This document shows, in pieces, positions 20,699 to 29,787 of a stretch of 64,000 nucleotides of DNA. This DNA is from Candidatus Krumholzibacteriia bacterium. Lineage in GTDB: Bacteria; Krumholzibacteriota; Krumholzibacteriia; G020349025. The position numbers and the translations under genes are program-made. The notes under the pieces are model-generated. The model was not told the DNA's origin, did no database searches, and worked only from the letters and a program-made list of their open reading frames with translations. Location of the stretch: assembly GCA_035649275.1 (NCBI GenBank), contig DASRJW010000036.1, positions 31,030 through 95,029 of the forward strand, given 5' to 3'. Every line of letters begins with the position of its first letter. Within the stretch, counting starts at the first letter, position 1.

Positions 20699-21706
20699 CT
20701 GACGATTCCGGCCACGGAAATCCATGCGGCGCTGGCGAACAATGTCCTGCGTCTGATCTTGATGCCGACGGAGGCGTGCAACTTCCGTTGCACGTACTGC
20801 TACGAGGATTTCGCCCACGGGCGCATGGACCCGGGCGTCGTGCGGGGCCTGAAGCGCTACCTGGAGCGGCGCGCCGGCGAGCTCGACTGGCTGGCGTTGT
20901 CGTGGTTCGGCGGCGAGCCGCTCCTGGCGCGGGACGTGGTGGAAGAGATCATGCTCCATGCCCGCCATCTGGTGGCAGCCCACCCACGCCTGCGGCTGGT
21001 TTCGGACCTCACCACGAACGGTTTCCACCTCGGCCCCCGGGCGTTCTCGCGTTTGCTGGACGTCGGCGTCAGCTGCTTCCAGGTCTCCTTGGACGGCCTG
21101 CGGGAGGTGCACGACCGCACGCGGCGGCGCGCCGGGGGCGGCGGCACCTTCCAGCGCCTCTGGACGCACCTGCTGGCGATGCGGGCGGTAGAGCGCGCCT
21201 TCGAGGTGGTGGTGCGGCTGCACGTGCACGGAGCCAACAGCACCACGCTGCCGGTTTTTCTCCAGGAGTTCGCTCGGGCCTTCGGCGGGGACAGGCGCTT
21301 CCGCCTGCTCTTCAAGGAAGTGGCGCCGCTCGGAGGGCCTGCGGATGCTGCGTTTCCCTTCCTCTCGCCGGAGGCGCGCGGCGCGGTACTCCACGATCTG
21401 CGAGAACGGGCGCTGGCTCTTGGCGTGGAGTGCGTCGATGTCGACCCGGACGGTGTCTGCTACGCCGCCCGCGGCAATGCCTTCGTCGTCCGCGCCGATG
21501 GGCGGCTGAACAAGTGCACCGTCGCCCTGAATCATCCGGCGAACGACGTGGGCCGCCTCCACGAGGACGGCCGCCTGGAGTTGGTCGCCGCCTCCATGCA
21601 CCGCTGGATGCGCGGGCTCTGGTCGGGGAACGCGGCCGAGTTGAGCTGTCCCCAGCGGGGCCTCGACGCTGCGGCTTCGCCGGTGTCGCTGCGGGCCCGT
21701 GCCTGA
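20699..21706 (+). CDS. Radical SAM enzyme with SPASM-like C-terminus
   Basis: Protein of 335 residues from the proposed start. The [4Fe-4S]-SAM motif is CNFRCTYCYE (CX3CX2C), followed by the glycine motif SWFGGEPLLA and SLDG. The C-terminal part has a SPASM-type start (CYAARGNAFVVRADGRLNKC, then SCPQ) but lacks most later cysteines, so the auxiliary cluster may be reduced. The frame is open upstream: AGGAGG at 20684-20689 is followed 9 nt later by an in-frame CTG (20699), which restores the beta strand before the SAM motif; TTG/ATG at 20759/20762 would cut it and have no binding site. Such enzymes modify peptides or proteins, the adjacent small lipoprotein being the candidate. Confidence 0.83.
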   Translation: MTIPATEIHAALANNVLRLILMPTEACNFRCTYCYEDFAHGRMDPGVVRGLKRYLERRAGELDWLALSWFGGEPLLARDVVEEIMLHARHLVAAHPRLRLVSDLTTNGFHLGPRAFSRLLDVGVSCFQVSLDGLREVHDRTRRRAGGGGTFQRLWTHLLAMRAVERAFEVVVRLHVHGANSTTLPVFLQEFARAFGGDRRFRLLFKEVAPLGGPADAAFPFLSPEARGAVLHDLRERALALGVECVDVDPDGVCYAARGNAFVVRADGRLNKCTVALNHPANDVGRLHEDGRLELVAASMHRWMRGLWSGNAAELSCPQRGLDAAASPVSLRARA

Positions 21707-21784
21707 GCTCGGTTGGTGACGACCTCGCCGAGGCTCGGGCACCGGCACCAGGGAATGTCTCCTCTTCTTCCGGGTCGCCTCGTC

Positions 21785-21790
21785 TATAAT
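21785..21790 (+). promoter_or_regulatory. Candidate -10 box TATAAT
   Basis: A perfect TATAAT lies 60 bp before the sigma factor ATG at 21851 in an otherwise GC-rich stretch. The -35 position reads poorly (CTCTTC at 17-bp spacing), so a helper activator or an atypical promoter is possible. It would drive the sigma-kinase-CHAT operon. Confidence 0.38.
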
Positions 21791-21850
21791 CCTCACCTCC
21801 GCCTGCATGACTCCCTAGTCTCCACAGCGTGGAGCTCGTCCGAGGTGCGT

Positions 21851-22483
21851 ATGGAGGAGACCCCCAGGGTGACATCGTCCGCCGCCGCCACCGCGCCGGT
21901 CGCGTCCGGTGCTGCCACGAAGTCGCTGGAGAGCACCGCCCAGCTCCTCGCCCGGGTGCGCCTGGGCGACCCGGCGGCCCGCGACCACCTGGTGGCTCGT
22001 TTCCTGCCGGCCTTCCGGCGCTGGGCCCACGGCCGACTCCCCACCGGCGTCCGGGATCTCGCCGAAACCGACGACATCGTGCAGTCCACCCTGCTGCGTG
22101 CGTTGGATCACGTAGAGGGGTTCGAGCCCCGGGGGCAGGGGGCTTTTTTGGCCTACCTGCGGCGCATCCTCATGAACCAGGTGCGCGACGAGATCCGGCG
22201 CTCCAACCACCGGCCCCGGCACGAGGAGCTCTCCGAGGAGATCCCGAGCGCGGCACCAGGTCCGCTGGACAACGTGCTCTGGAGCGAGAGTCTCGCTGCG
22301 TACGAGGAGGCTTTGCAGGCGCTCCCCGAACGCACCCGGGAGGCGGTGGTGCTGCGGCTCGAGTTCGGTCTGGGGTACCAGGAGGTGGCGGAGGCCGTGG
22401 GCAGTCCCTCCGCCAATGCGGTGCGCATGCTCATCGCCCGGGCCCTGGTGCAGATGGCGGAGGCCATGCATGGAACACGCTGA
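21851..22483 (+). CDS. ECF-type RNA polymerase sigma factor
   Basis: Sigma factor of 210 residues with region 2 (ETDDIVQSTLLRALDHVEGF, YLRRILMNQVRDEIRRS) and region 4 (LEFGLGYQEVAEAVGSPSAN). It is a paralogue of the sigma factor at 1218-1934. ATG at 21851 follows GAGG at a good distance; longer frames upstream are not needed. The next gene, a kinase, starts inside its last codons (14-bp overlap), so the two proteins are made together. As in related sigma-kinase pairs, the kinase rather than a classical anti-sigma factor probably controls it (inference). The CHAT protein gene follows, making a three-gene operon. Confidence 0.92.
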   Translation: MEETPRVTSSAAATAPVASGAATKSLESTAQLLARVRLGDPAARDHLVARFLPAFRRWAHGRLPTGVRDLAETDDIVQSTLLRALDHVEGFEPRGQGAFLAYLRRILMNQVRDEIRRSNHRPRHEELSEEIPSAAPGPLDNVLWSESLAAYEEALQALPERTREAVVLRLEFGLGYQEVAEAVGSPSANAVRMLIARALVQMAEAMHGTR

Positions 22484-24188
22484 GAGCGGGGAGGATGGGG
22501 CGCTGCAGCGGCTCGCCGAAGCGGTCGCCGACGGTGCGCTCTTGGACTGGGCCGCCGCAGGGACGGAGGCGCCGGAGCTGGCCGGGGAGCTCGACAACCT
22601 GCGCGCCATCGAATCGATCGCGCGACTGTGCCGACAGGTCGGTGAAGGGGATCCGGCTCCTGCCGGGGACGAGATCGCCACGGCGGCGGCGCCGACCCAC
22701 TGGGGCCCACTCGTGGTGCACGAACGTCTCGGCGCCGGAGCTTTCGCGGAAGTGTTCCGAGCCACCGAGACGCAGCTCCGCCGCGAGGTGGCGCTCAAGC
22801 TCTTCCGCGCCGAGCGCGTGCCGCCGGGCCGCGGGCGGGAAGACTTCCTCGACGAGGCCCGGCGTTTGGCGCAGATCCGCCACTCGAATGTGATCGTCGT
22901 CCATGGGGCCGACGTGCACGGGGGCCGCGCGGGCTTGTGGACCGAGCTGCTGCGTGGGGAAACGCTCGAGCAAGGACTGGAGCGCCGCGGCCCTTGCAGC
23001 GCGGAGGAGGCGGCGCTGGTCGGCGGCGAGCTCTGCGCTGCCCTCGCGGCACTCCACGCCGCCGGACTCGTGCACGGGGACGTCACCGCGCGCAACGTGA
23101 TGCGCGTCGACGGCGGCCGCATCGTGCTCATGGACTTCGGCAGCGTGCGCGAGGATCTCCCCGAGGTGGATGCTGCGACCTACCGCACCGGCACACCCCT
23201 CACCATGGCACCGGAAGTTCTGCACGGCGATCGTCCGACCCGGGCCGCCGACATCTACCAACTCGGCGTTTTCCTCTACCGTCTCGTGAGCCGGAGCTAT
23301 CCGGTGCTGGCCGAGGCCGTGGAAGAGTTGAAGGCGAAGCACGAGCGCGGCGAGAGCGTGCCCCTGCGGGACCGCCGTGCCGATCTGCCCGCGGCCTTCG
23401 TGCAGGTGGTGGAGCGCGCCCTCGAAACGGATCCGGCACGGCGCTTCGGCAGCATGGGTGAGATGGAGCGGGCCTTGCGCGCCACTCTGGGAGGGGCGGC
23501 CGGCAGGCGCTGGAGCTCACGGCGGTGGCAGGCGGCAACGGCGCTCTTCCTCCTCGCCGGGCTCGCTGTCTTCGCTCTCCATCCCTGGAGCCGCACCGGT
23601 CTCCTGGCCACGCCGCTCCGCGTGCAGACGTCGCTGTACGCCGTGCAAGGTGGAACGCAGCAGGCGCTTTCCCCTGGCTCTCGACTGCGCCCCGGCGAAG
23701 CCCTGTTCATGACCGTGGAGAGCCGAGAAGATCTGCACGTCTACGTGCTCAACGAGGCGGCGAGCGAACCGGGGGTCTTGAACGCGCTCTTCCCCGACCC
23801 TGGTCTGCAGCTGCACAATCCCTTGCCCGGTGGCGTGCTGCACCGCCTGCCGGCAGCTTCGGCGCAGGAAGCCTTCTGGCAGGCCTCACCCACCGGCGGG
23901 ACGGAGAAGCTCTTGGTGGTGGCGTCGCGCCACGAGATCGAAAGGCTGGAGGAGCTCATCGCCTTGCAGCAGCAGCAGGCGGCGCTCGTGCCGCCGGTGG
24001 ACGCCGCGGTGCTGGACGATTTGCAATTGCGCGCGATTCGACTGCAGAAAGCGCCGCAGGCCGGGGCGAGCGCCATGGATGGCCTGGTGCGACAGCTCGA
24101 GGCCCGGCGCGAGCGGAGCAAGGATCTGTGGTTCCAGCTCATCGAACTCGAAGCGGAAAGCGCGAAGGCAGCGAGCGCAGCACCTTGA
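22470..24188 (+). CDS. Ser/Thr kinase-like protein with DUF4384 sensor domain
   Basis: Protein of 572 residues. Kinase region: GAGAFAE loop (88-94), Lys110 in VALK, VHGDVTARN (202-209) where the HRD arginine is glycine, DFG at 222-224, and APE at 247-249. Catalytic Asp204 and Asn209 remain, so activity is possible but the activation-segment control of RD kinases is absent. A membrane segment lies at about 353-370, followed by an outer DUF4384-type domain (LFMTVESREDLHVYVLNEA, then LFPDPGL, NPLPGG) and a helical tail. The topology fits sensing of an envelope condition and signalling to the upstream sigma factor. Overlaps the sigma gene by 14 bp and precedes the CHAT gene by 22 bp. Confidence 0.9.
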   Translation: MEHAESGEDGALQRLAEAVADGALLDWAAAGTEAPELAGELDNLRAIESIARLCRQVGEGDPAPAGDEIATAAAPTHWGPLVVHERLGAGAFAEVFRATETQLRREVALKLFRAERVPPGRGREDFLDEARRLAQIRHSNVIVVHGADVHGGRAGLWTELLRGETLEQGLERRGPCSAEEAALVGGELCAALAALHAAGLVHGDVTARNVMRVDGGRIVLMDFGSVREDLPEVDAATYRTGTPLTMAPEVLHGDRPTRAADIYQLGVFLYRLVSRSYPVLAEAVEELKAKHERGESVPLRDRRADLPAAFVQVVERALETDPARRFGSMGEMERALRATLGGAAGRRWSSRRWQAATALFLLAGLAVFALHPWSRTGLLATPLRVQTSLYAVQGGTQQALSPGSRLRPGEALFMTVESREDLHVYVLNEAASEPGVLNALFPDPGLQLHNPLPGGVLHRLPAASAQEAFWQASPTGGTEKLLVVASRHEIERLEELIALQQQQAALVPPVDAAVLDDLQLRAIRLQKAPQAGASAMDGLVRQLEARRERSKDLWFQLIELEAESAKAASAAP

Positions 24189-24210
24189 AAGAGAAAGGGT
24201 GCGGCCGGCA

Positions 24211-27200
24211 ATGAGCGAGCGCCCGTCGCCACACGAGCACGGCCGCCGGCGCCGACGGGCGGTCACGTGGGCGCTTTGGTGCGGCGTCGGTCTCGGCCTT
24301 GCCGCCGTGCAACCGGCTCCCGAGTCCGAAGAGCGGCAGCCGGCGTCAGCCCTCACGTCGCCTCGAACCTCGCCCCGCCTCGAGCTGGCGGAGGTGAGGC
24401 AGCGCGTGCAGGCCCTGCGCCAGGCGCTCGCCGCCGGACAGCCGGTGTCCACGGCGGCCCGCCAACTCCTCGGCGCCGTCGAAGCCGTGCAGGGTCCTTT
24501 CAGCTTGGAAGCCGCCGCAGTTCTCGACCTGCTGGTGGAGTGCGGTTGGCGTTCCGGTGCCGCCACCGCTCCGGAAACGCAGGCGCTGGCGGAGCGTGCC
24601 CTGCGCATCCATCTCGTCCTCGCTGACGATGCCGATCTCGCCGAGAGCTTGCGCAGCACCGGGATCCTCTTCGAATTCTGCAACCGCCTGACTGAGGCAG
24701 CCGAGCTCTACAACGTGGCGCGGGACCTCCTGGCGCGCTGCCTCGGGCCGCAAGCGCCGGAGGTGGCGATGCTGGGCAACGACATCGCCATCGTCAGCAC
24801 CCGGATGGGCAAGTTCGCCGCGGCCATCGACGAGTATCGTCGCGCCCTGGCGACCTTGGAGGCGGCGCCGGCAGCAGAGCCTCTGGACATCGCCTTCGTC
24901 CTCAACGGACTGGCCATCGCCCTCGGCGAGGAAGGAGAATACACCGGCGCGCGGGAGGCGCACGAGCGGGCCTTGACGCTGCGCACCCGCCACTTGCCCC
25001 CGGATCATCCCAAGATCGCCGAGAGCCTCAACAATCTTGGAGCGGTGCTCTCGAGCATGGGGGACGGGGAGCAGGCGCTGGAGCTCTTCGAGCGCGTTCT
25101 CGCCATGCGACGTCAGGCCTATGGGGATCGCCATCCGTTGACGGCAGCGGCGATGGTCAACGTGGCGCGACAGCGGCTCGAATCCGGTGACTTCGCCGGA
25201 GCCGAGCGCTTCTACGGCGAGGCCCGGGCCATCGTCGCACCCACCGATCCGTCTCTGGTGTCGTGCTACGTCGGGCTCGGTCTCCTGCATCAGAAGACCG
25301 GCGATCCGGTGGCGGCGGCGGCGGACTACGAACAGGTGCGGCGGCTCGCGGCGGACCTCCTCGACCCGGAGCATCCTTATATCGGCGAAGCCCTGCACCA
25401 GCTGGCGACGTTGCGTTACGAAGCGGGCGACCTGGCGGCGGCGCGGGCGCTGGTGACGGAAGCCCTCGCCCGGCGCGAGCGCAGTCTCGGCGCCGAGCAT
25501 CCCGAGGTGGCGCAAAGCTTGGTGCTGCTGGCGGCGGTGCTCGCCGAGAGCGGCGACACCGCGGGCGCTTTCCGCGCCAGTGCCGAGGCCGAGGCGCGCG
25601 GCAGGGCGCACTTGGAATCGGCCTCGCGAGCGCTCGCCGAACGGGAGGCCTTGCTCCTGGCCGGCATCCGGGCGCGGGGGCTCGACCTCATGCAAGGGCT
25701 CGCGGTGCGAGCCTCGGCGTCTCCCGCTCTCGTGCCCACGGTCTGGGACGCGGTCCTTCGGGCCCGCGCTCTGGTGTTCGAAGAGATGTTGCAGCGGAAC
25801 GCGACGCGGGCTCTGCACGCGGATGCGGAGCTCGCCCGTCTCGCCCAGGAGTACCAGGATGCGAGCACGCACTTCGCCAACCTCGCCTTCCGCAGCACCG
25901 GGAATGGTGGAGCCTCCCTCCAGGAGAGAATCCGCCAGGCGGCGCGAGCGCGGGAGGTGGCGGAGCGCGCCTTGGCCACGCGGAGCCAGGACTTCCGTGC
26001 CTGGCAGGCGCGGCGCGATCTGGGCCTGGACGCGGTCGCGCGCAGCTTGCCTGCAGGCGAGGCGCTGGTGGCGTACTCCGTCTACCGGCGGCAGGAGCGC
26101 GTGGCCACGGGGTTGCAGCCGGTACGCGAGCTCGTCGCCTTCGTGCTCGCCGGCGCGCAGCCCCCTCGCCTGCTGGCGCTGGGGCCGATGCAGCACGTCG
26201 ATTCCCTGGTGGCGCGCTGGGGTTTCGAAGCGGCAGTAGGCGTCGGCGTCCGTGGCCGCACCGCGGCGCAGAGCGAAACGGCGTATCGGCGGGCCGGCGA
26301 GGCGCTGCGGCGCGCCGTGTGGGACCCGCTCGAGCCTTACGTCGCCGGTGCGTCGCACGTCCTCGTGGTTCCGGACGGCGCCCTGCACCTGCTCAACATC
26401 GCCGCCTTGCCTCGGGGCGAAGCGGAGCGCGCCGCCGATGGTTACCTCGCCGATGCCGGGGTGCGGGTGCACACGCTCGCCTCGGAGCGTGATCTGTTGC
26501 CGCTACGCCAGGCGCCGGCGGGGCACGGGCTCTTGGCGCTGGGTGGGGCGGACTTCGACGGCCAGAGCGATAGGACCGAGAGCGAGGTCTCGCTGCTTTT
26601 GGCGAGCGACGCCAGCGACCTCGCCCTGCGCGACTCTCCTTGTGCCGCTCTCGAGTCGTTGCACTTCGTGCCGCTCCCCGGAACGGCGCGAGAGGTCGGC
26701 GATGTCGCCCGGCTCTGGGGCGCGGGGTCCACCGTGCTCACCGGGCCCGCTGCGAGCGACGTGGCTTTCAAGCGCGCCGCACCGGGCAAGCGCGTGCTGC
26801 ACCTGGCGACGCACGGCTTCTTCCTCGGCGCCTGTGCGCCGGCGGCGGCGGGAACCCGCAGCATCCAGCTGCACAAGCTCCCGCTCGAGTCGGCGGTCCC
26901 GAGGCCCCCGGATCTCCTCCTGCAATCGGGTCTGGCCCTGGCTGGAGCGAACCGGCGCGCGGCGGCGCCGCCGGGAAGCGAAGACGGCATCCTGACCGCG
27001 GCGGAGATCGCCGCCCTCGATCTGCAGGGAGTGGAGTGGGCGGTGCTGTCGGCATGCAACACCGGTCTCGGCGAGGTGCGCGTGGGAGAAGGGGTGCTCG
27101 GTCTCTGCCGGGCCTTTCAGGTGGCCGGCGCCCGCTCGGTGATCATGAGCCTCTGGCCGGTGGCGGACGAACCGACGCGGGCGTGGATGCGCGCCTTGTA

Positions 27201-27345
27201 CGAGGCGCGGCTGCGTCAGCACCAAGGGACGGCCGACGCCGTGCACCACGCCGACGTCGCCATACTCGCGGCGCGGCGTTCCCGCGGCCAGAGCACCCAT
27301 CCCTTCTATTGGGCGGCCTTCGTTTCCAGCGGCGATTGGCGCTGA
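24211..27345 (+). CDS. TPR-CHAT protein (caspase-like protease)
   Basis: Protein of 1044 residues with a short N-terminal hydrophobic segment (about 17-32), a large array of tetratricopeptide repeats of the 42-residue type (AEALAERALRIH-like, then GEYTGAREAHERALTLRTRH, DGEQALELFERVLAMRRQAY) and a C-terminal CHAT domain. The catalytic dyad is visible: His868 in LHLATHGFF and Cys949 in LSACNTGLGE, with SLWPVADEPT after it. CHAT proteins are caspase-family cysteine peptidases; some act in defence or cell-death pathways. It is the third gene of the sigma-kinase operon, so it is either the effector or the output sensor of that pathway. Substrate unknown. Confidence 0.92.
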   Translation: MSERPSPHEHGRRRRRAVTWALWCGVGLGLAAVQPAPESEERQPASALTSPRTSPRLELAEVRQRVQALRQALAAGQPVSTAARQLLGAVEAVQGPFSLEAAAVLDLLVECGWRSGAATAPETQALAERALRIHLVLADDADLAESLRSTGILFEFCNRLTEAAELYNVARDLLARCLGPQAPEVAMLGNDIAIVSTRMGKFAAAIDEYRRALATLEAAPAAEPLDIAFVLNGLAIALGEEGEYTGAREAHERALTLRTRHLPPDHPKIAESLNNLGAVLSSMGDGEQALELFERVLAMRRQAYGDRHPLTAAAMVNVARQRLESGDFAGAERFYGEARAIVAPTDPSLVSCYVGLGLLHQKTGDPVAAAADYEQVRRLAADLLDPEHPYIGEALHQLATLRYEAGDLAAARALVTEALARRERSLGAEHPEVAQSLVLLAAVLAESGDTAGAFRASAEAEARGRAHLESASRALAEREALLLAGIRARGLDLMQGLAVRASASPALVPTVWDAVLRARALVFEEMLQRNATRALHADAELARLAQEYQDASTHFANLAFRSTGNGGASLQERIRQAARAREVAERALATRSQDFRAWQARRDLGLDAVARSLPAGEALVAYSVYRRQERVATGLQPVRELVAFVLAGAQPPRLLALGPMQHVDSLVARWGFEAAVGVGVRGRTAAQSETAYRRAGEALRRAVWDPLEPYVAGASHVLVVPDGALHLLNIAALPRGEAERAADGYLADAGVRVHTLASERDLLPLRQAPAGHGLLALGGADFDGQSDRTESEVSLLLASDASDLALRDSPCAALESLHFVPLPGTAREVGDVARLWGAGSTVLTGPAASDVAFKRAAPGKRVLHLATHGFFLGACAPAAAGTRSIQLHKLPLESAVPRPPDLLLQSGLALAGANRRAAAPPGSEDGILTAAEIAALDLQGVEWAVLSACNTGLGEVRVGEGVLGLCRAFQVAGARSVIMSLWPVADEPTRAWMRALYEARLRQHQGTADAVHHADVAILAARRSRGQSTHPFYWAAFVSSGDWR

Positions 27346-27360
27346 GTCTGGCGGGGCGCT

Positions 27361-28761
27361 CTAGACCTTCACGTCGACGAAGAACTTCTTGCGCAGGTCG
27401 TGCACGTAGCTCTGGAAGAGCTTCTCCAGCTCGCGTTGTTCCATGTAGCGGTGCAGGGGCTCGCGGATTTCCTCGAAGGTGGTCTCCTTCGACTCGTTCC
27501 GCTCCAGGATCTTGAGGACGTAGAAGCCGTTCGGGGTGTTGAGGACGTTGCTGATCTCGCCCACGGCGAGGGAATCCACGGCACCGCGAAACTCGGGACG
27601 CAAGCCCTCGATGTCCCAGTCGTCCTCCACCATGCCGCCCTTCTCCTTGGTGAGCGGGTCGTCGGAGTACTGCCGCGCCAGGGCCGCGAAATCCTCCCCG
27701 GCCAGCGCCCGCCGCCGCAGATCCAAGGCCCGCTCCAGGGCGTTGACGCGGGCGTTCTCGTCGGGCTCGATCTTGATCACGATGTGCCGGGCCGTCATCA
27801 CCTCGCCGTCGCGGCTTTCCAGCTTGACCACCATGAGGCCGAACTTCGTCGGGATGACCGGGCTCATCTGGCCCGGCTCGAGCTTGCTCACGGCCTCGTC
27901 GAAGGCGTCGCTCTCGAAGTCGCCGTAGCGGAACTTGCCCAGCGAGCCGCCATTTTTCGCCGTGGGCCACTCGGACTGCTCGGTGGCGACCTTGGCGAAG
28001 TCCTCGCCGCCTTGCAGGCGCTGCAGGATGGCATCCATCTTGGCGCGGGCGGCCTTCTCCTTCTCTTCGTCCCGCGGGATGATCAGGATGTCCGCGAGAC
28101 GGACGCGCACCGGTGTGCGCAGCAGTTCGGCAGGCACGGAATCGCGCTGGGTGTCGTAGAACTGGCGAACTTCGTCGGCGGTGATGGACACCTGGGGGCG
28201 CAGCTCGTTCTGCACCACCCGGGAAGCGAGGATCTGCTTGCGCCTTTGCTCCCGGTGCATGTCGCGCACCTCGGCTTCGGTGAAGCCTTGGCGCTGCAGC
28301 TCCCGCCGATAAGCCTCTTCGCCTCCCAAGCGTTCCTTGATGCTGCGGACCTCCTTGTCCACCGACTCGCTCAGCTCTTGCTCGCCCACTTCGTAGCCCT
28401 TCACCTTGGCCTGGGCCACCAGGAGCTGATCGTCGATCATGCCGTCCAGCACGGTGCGGAAGAGCTGCTCCTGCTCCGCCTCGCTCATCTCTCCCAGGCT
28501 CCGCTGCAGGCGCACCAGGTTCATCTCCCGGAGCACGTCGGAGAGCAGGATGGACTCGTCGTCCACCATCGCCACGATGCGATCCACCATCTCGCGTGCG
28601 GCCTGGGCAGGAGCGGCGAAACCGAGCAGGCAAGCGCAGGCACCGAAGGCGAGCCAGCGGCGCGCCAGCGTGAGAGCGCCGCGCCGGCGCGGACGGGCGT
28701 CGCCGGCGAAAAGGTGCCGGCGCCTCCGCGGCGCTCGCTGCCGGAATCGACTCGTCTGCAT
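27361..28761 (-). CDS. SurA-like periplasmic peptidyl-prolyl isomerase/chaperone
   Basis: Protein of 466 residues with a long arginine-rich leader before a signal peptide (FGACACLLGFAAPAQA). It has the SurA layout: N-terminal chaperone segment starting VDRIVAMVDDESILLSDV, a first parvulin domain (RLADILIIPRDEEKEKA ... FAKVATEQSEWPTAKNGGSL), a second one (TARHIVIKIEPDE ... FAALARQYSDDPLTKEKGGM) and a C-terminal helix. Expected role is folding of outer-membrane beta-barrel proteins in the periplasm. It follows two related isomerase genes and mfd on the same strand, with 30 bp to the gene before it. Confidence 0.9.
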   Translation of the reverse strand: MQTSRFRQRAPRRRRHLFAGDARPRRRGALTLARRWLAFGACACLLGFAAPAQAAREMVDRIVAMVDDESILLSDVLREMNLVRLQRSLGEMSEAEQEQLFRTVLDGMIDDQLLVAQAKVKGYEVGEQELSESVDKEVRSIKERLGGEEAYRRELQRQGFTEAEVRDMHREQRRKQILASRVVQNELRPQVSITADEVRQFYDTQRDSVPAELLRTPVRVRLADILIIPRDEEKEKAARAKMDAILQRLQGGEDFAKVATEQSEWPTAKNGGSLGKFRYGDFESDAFDEAVSKLEPGQMSPVIPTKFGLMVVKLESRDGEVMTARHIVIKIEPDENARVNALERALDLRRRALAGEDFAALARQYSDDPLTKEKGGMVEDDWDIEGLRPEFRGAVDSLAVGEISNVLNTPNGFYVLKILERNESKETTFEEIREPLHRYMEQRELEKLFQSYVHDLRKKFFVDVKV

Positions 28762-28791
28762 GCGCCTCGCTCCTGTCTCCCGAAGCGGGAC

Positions 28792-29787
28792 TCAGTGCGG
28801 CTGCACCGGCTCCGACGGAGCGGTGGTGGAGGTGTCTTCCAGCGGCATGTCCGGATTGGACACGTCCGTGGTATCGAGCACCGTGCTGGCAGTGGTCGGC
28901 GCGGTCTCCGGCTCGATGGGCATGCCGGCATAGGCCTTGGCGAGGAAGATGCTCGCTTCCTGCCGCAGCTCGGCGAAGAGCTTCTTCTCCGCCGCGCGCT
29001 GCTTCTCCAGGAGCAGCATCTGCATGATCTCGTCGCGGGCCAGTTCGAAGGGCAACGGGTCCGTGGCCGGTCTCCGGCCCACGACCTGGACGATGTGGAA
29101 ACCGAAGCCGGAAGCGATGGGCCCGCGGACTTCGCCCGGGGCCATCTGGAACACCTCGGGCTCGAAGGCCGGATTCATGGCGCCCTTGCCGAGGAAACCC
29201 AGGTCGCCGCCGCGGGGGCCGGAAGGGTCCACGGAGTAGCGCTGCGCCAGGGCGCGGAAGTCGCCGCCGGCCCGCAGCTCCGTCAGCACTTGCCGCGCTT
29301 CCTCGGAGGAGTTCACCACGATGTGTCGCAGGTGCACTTCCTGGGTGTACTGGTCGACATGGGACTCGTAGTAGTCCCGTACTTCATCTTCACCCACGCG
29401 CACGCGGTTCTTCATTTCCCGCTGCAGGTATTCGTCGGCGAGGATCTGCCGCCGCATCTGGTGCAGCGTCTCGCCCACCTCGGTGTCGCTCTCGATGTGC
29501 TCCTTCAGGGCGTGCTGGTACAGCAGCTCGGTCTCGATCCAGCGGTCGAGGATGGCGTAGATCTCGGCCCCGGTGACGCTTTCGCGGTAGTCCGCCGGGA
29601 TGAGCTTGCGCAGGTCCTCGGCACGCAGCTCGGCGCCGTTGACTTGCGCCAGGGCGTCGGCGCTGCGCTGCGTCGTGCCGCGCCCACCTTGGGTGTCGCC
29701 CTTGCCACTGCAGCCCGCCTGGGCCAGGGCCAGAGCCACGAGCACGCCGGCGGCGCCCGCGCCGTGTCTCGCCCGGCGCCGCCTCAC
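28792..29787 (-). CDS. PpiC-type peptidyl-prolyl isomerase lipoprotein
   Basis: Protein of 331 residues. GTG at 29787 overlaps the upstream stop (GTGA) and gives a lipoprotein signal with lipobox LAQAGC; longer frames would hide it. The single parvulin domain is clear (EVHLRHIVVNSSEEARQVL, FRALAQRYSVDPSGPRGGDL, GFGFHIVQVVGRRP). N-terminal SurA-N-like helices precede it, and a Thr/Ala-rich tail follows. It would be anchored in a membrane facing the periplasm and help folding of exported proteins, as part of a three-gene isomerase cassette. Confidence 0.9.
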   Translation of the reverse strand: MRRRRARHGAGAAGVLVALALAQAGCSGKGDTQGGRGTTQRSADALAQVNGAELRAEDLRKLIPADYRESVTGAEIYAILDRWIETELLYQHALKEHIESDTEVGETLHQMRRQILADEYLQREMKNRVRVGEDEVRDYYESHVDQYTQEVHLRHIVVNSSEEARQVLTELRAGGDFRALAQRYSVDPSGPRGGDLGFLGKGAMNPAFEPEVFQMAPGEVRGPIASGFGFHIVQVVGRRPATDPLPFELARDEIMQMLLLEKQRAAEKKLFAELRQEASIFLAKAYAGMPIEPETAPTTASTVLDTTDVSNPDMPLEDTSTTAPSEPVQPH

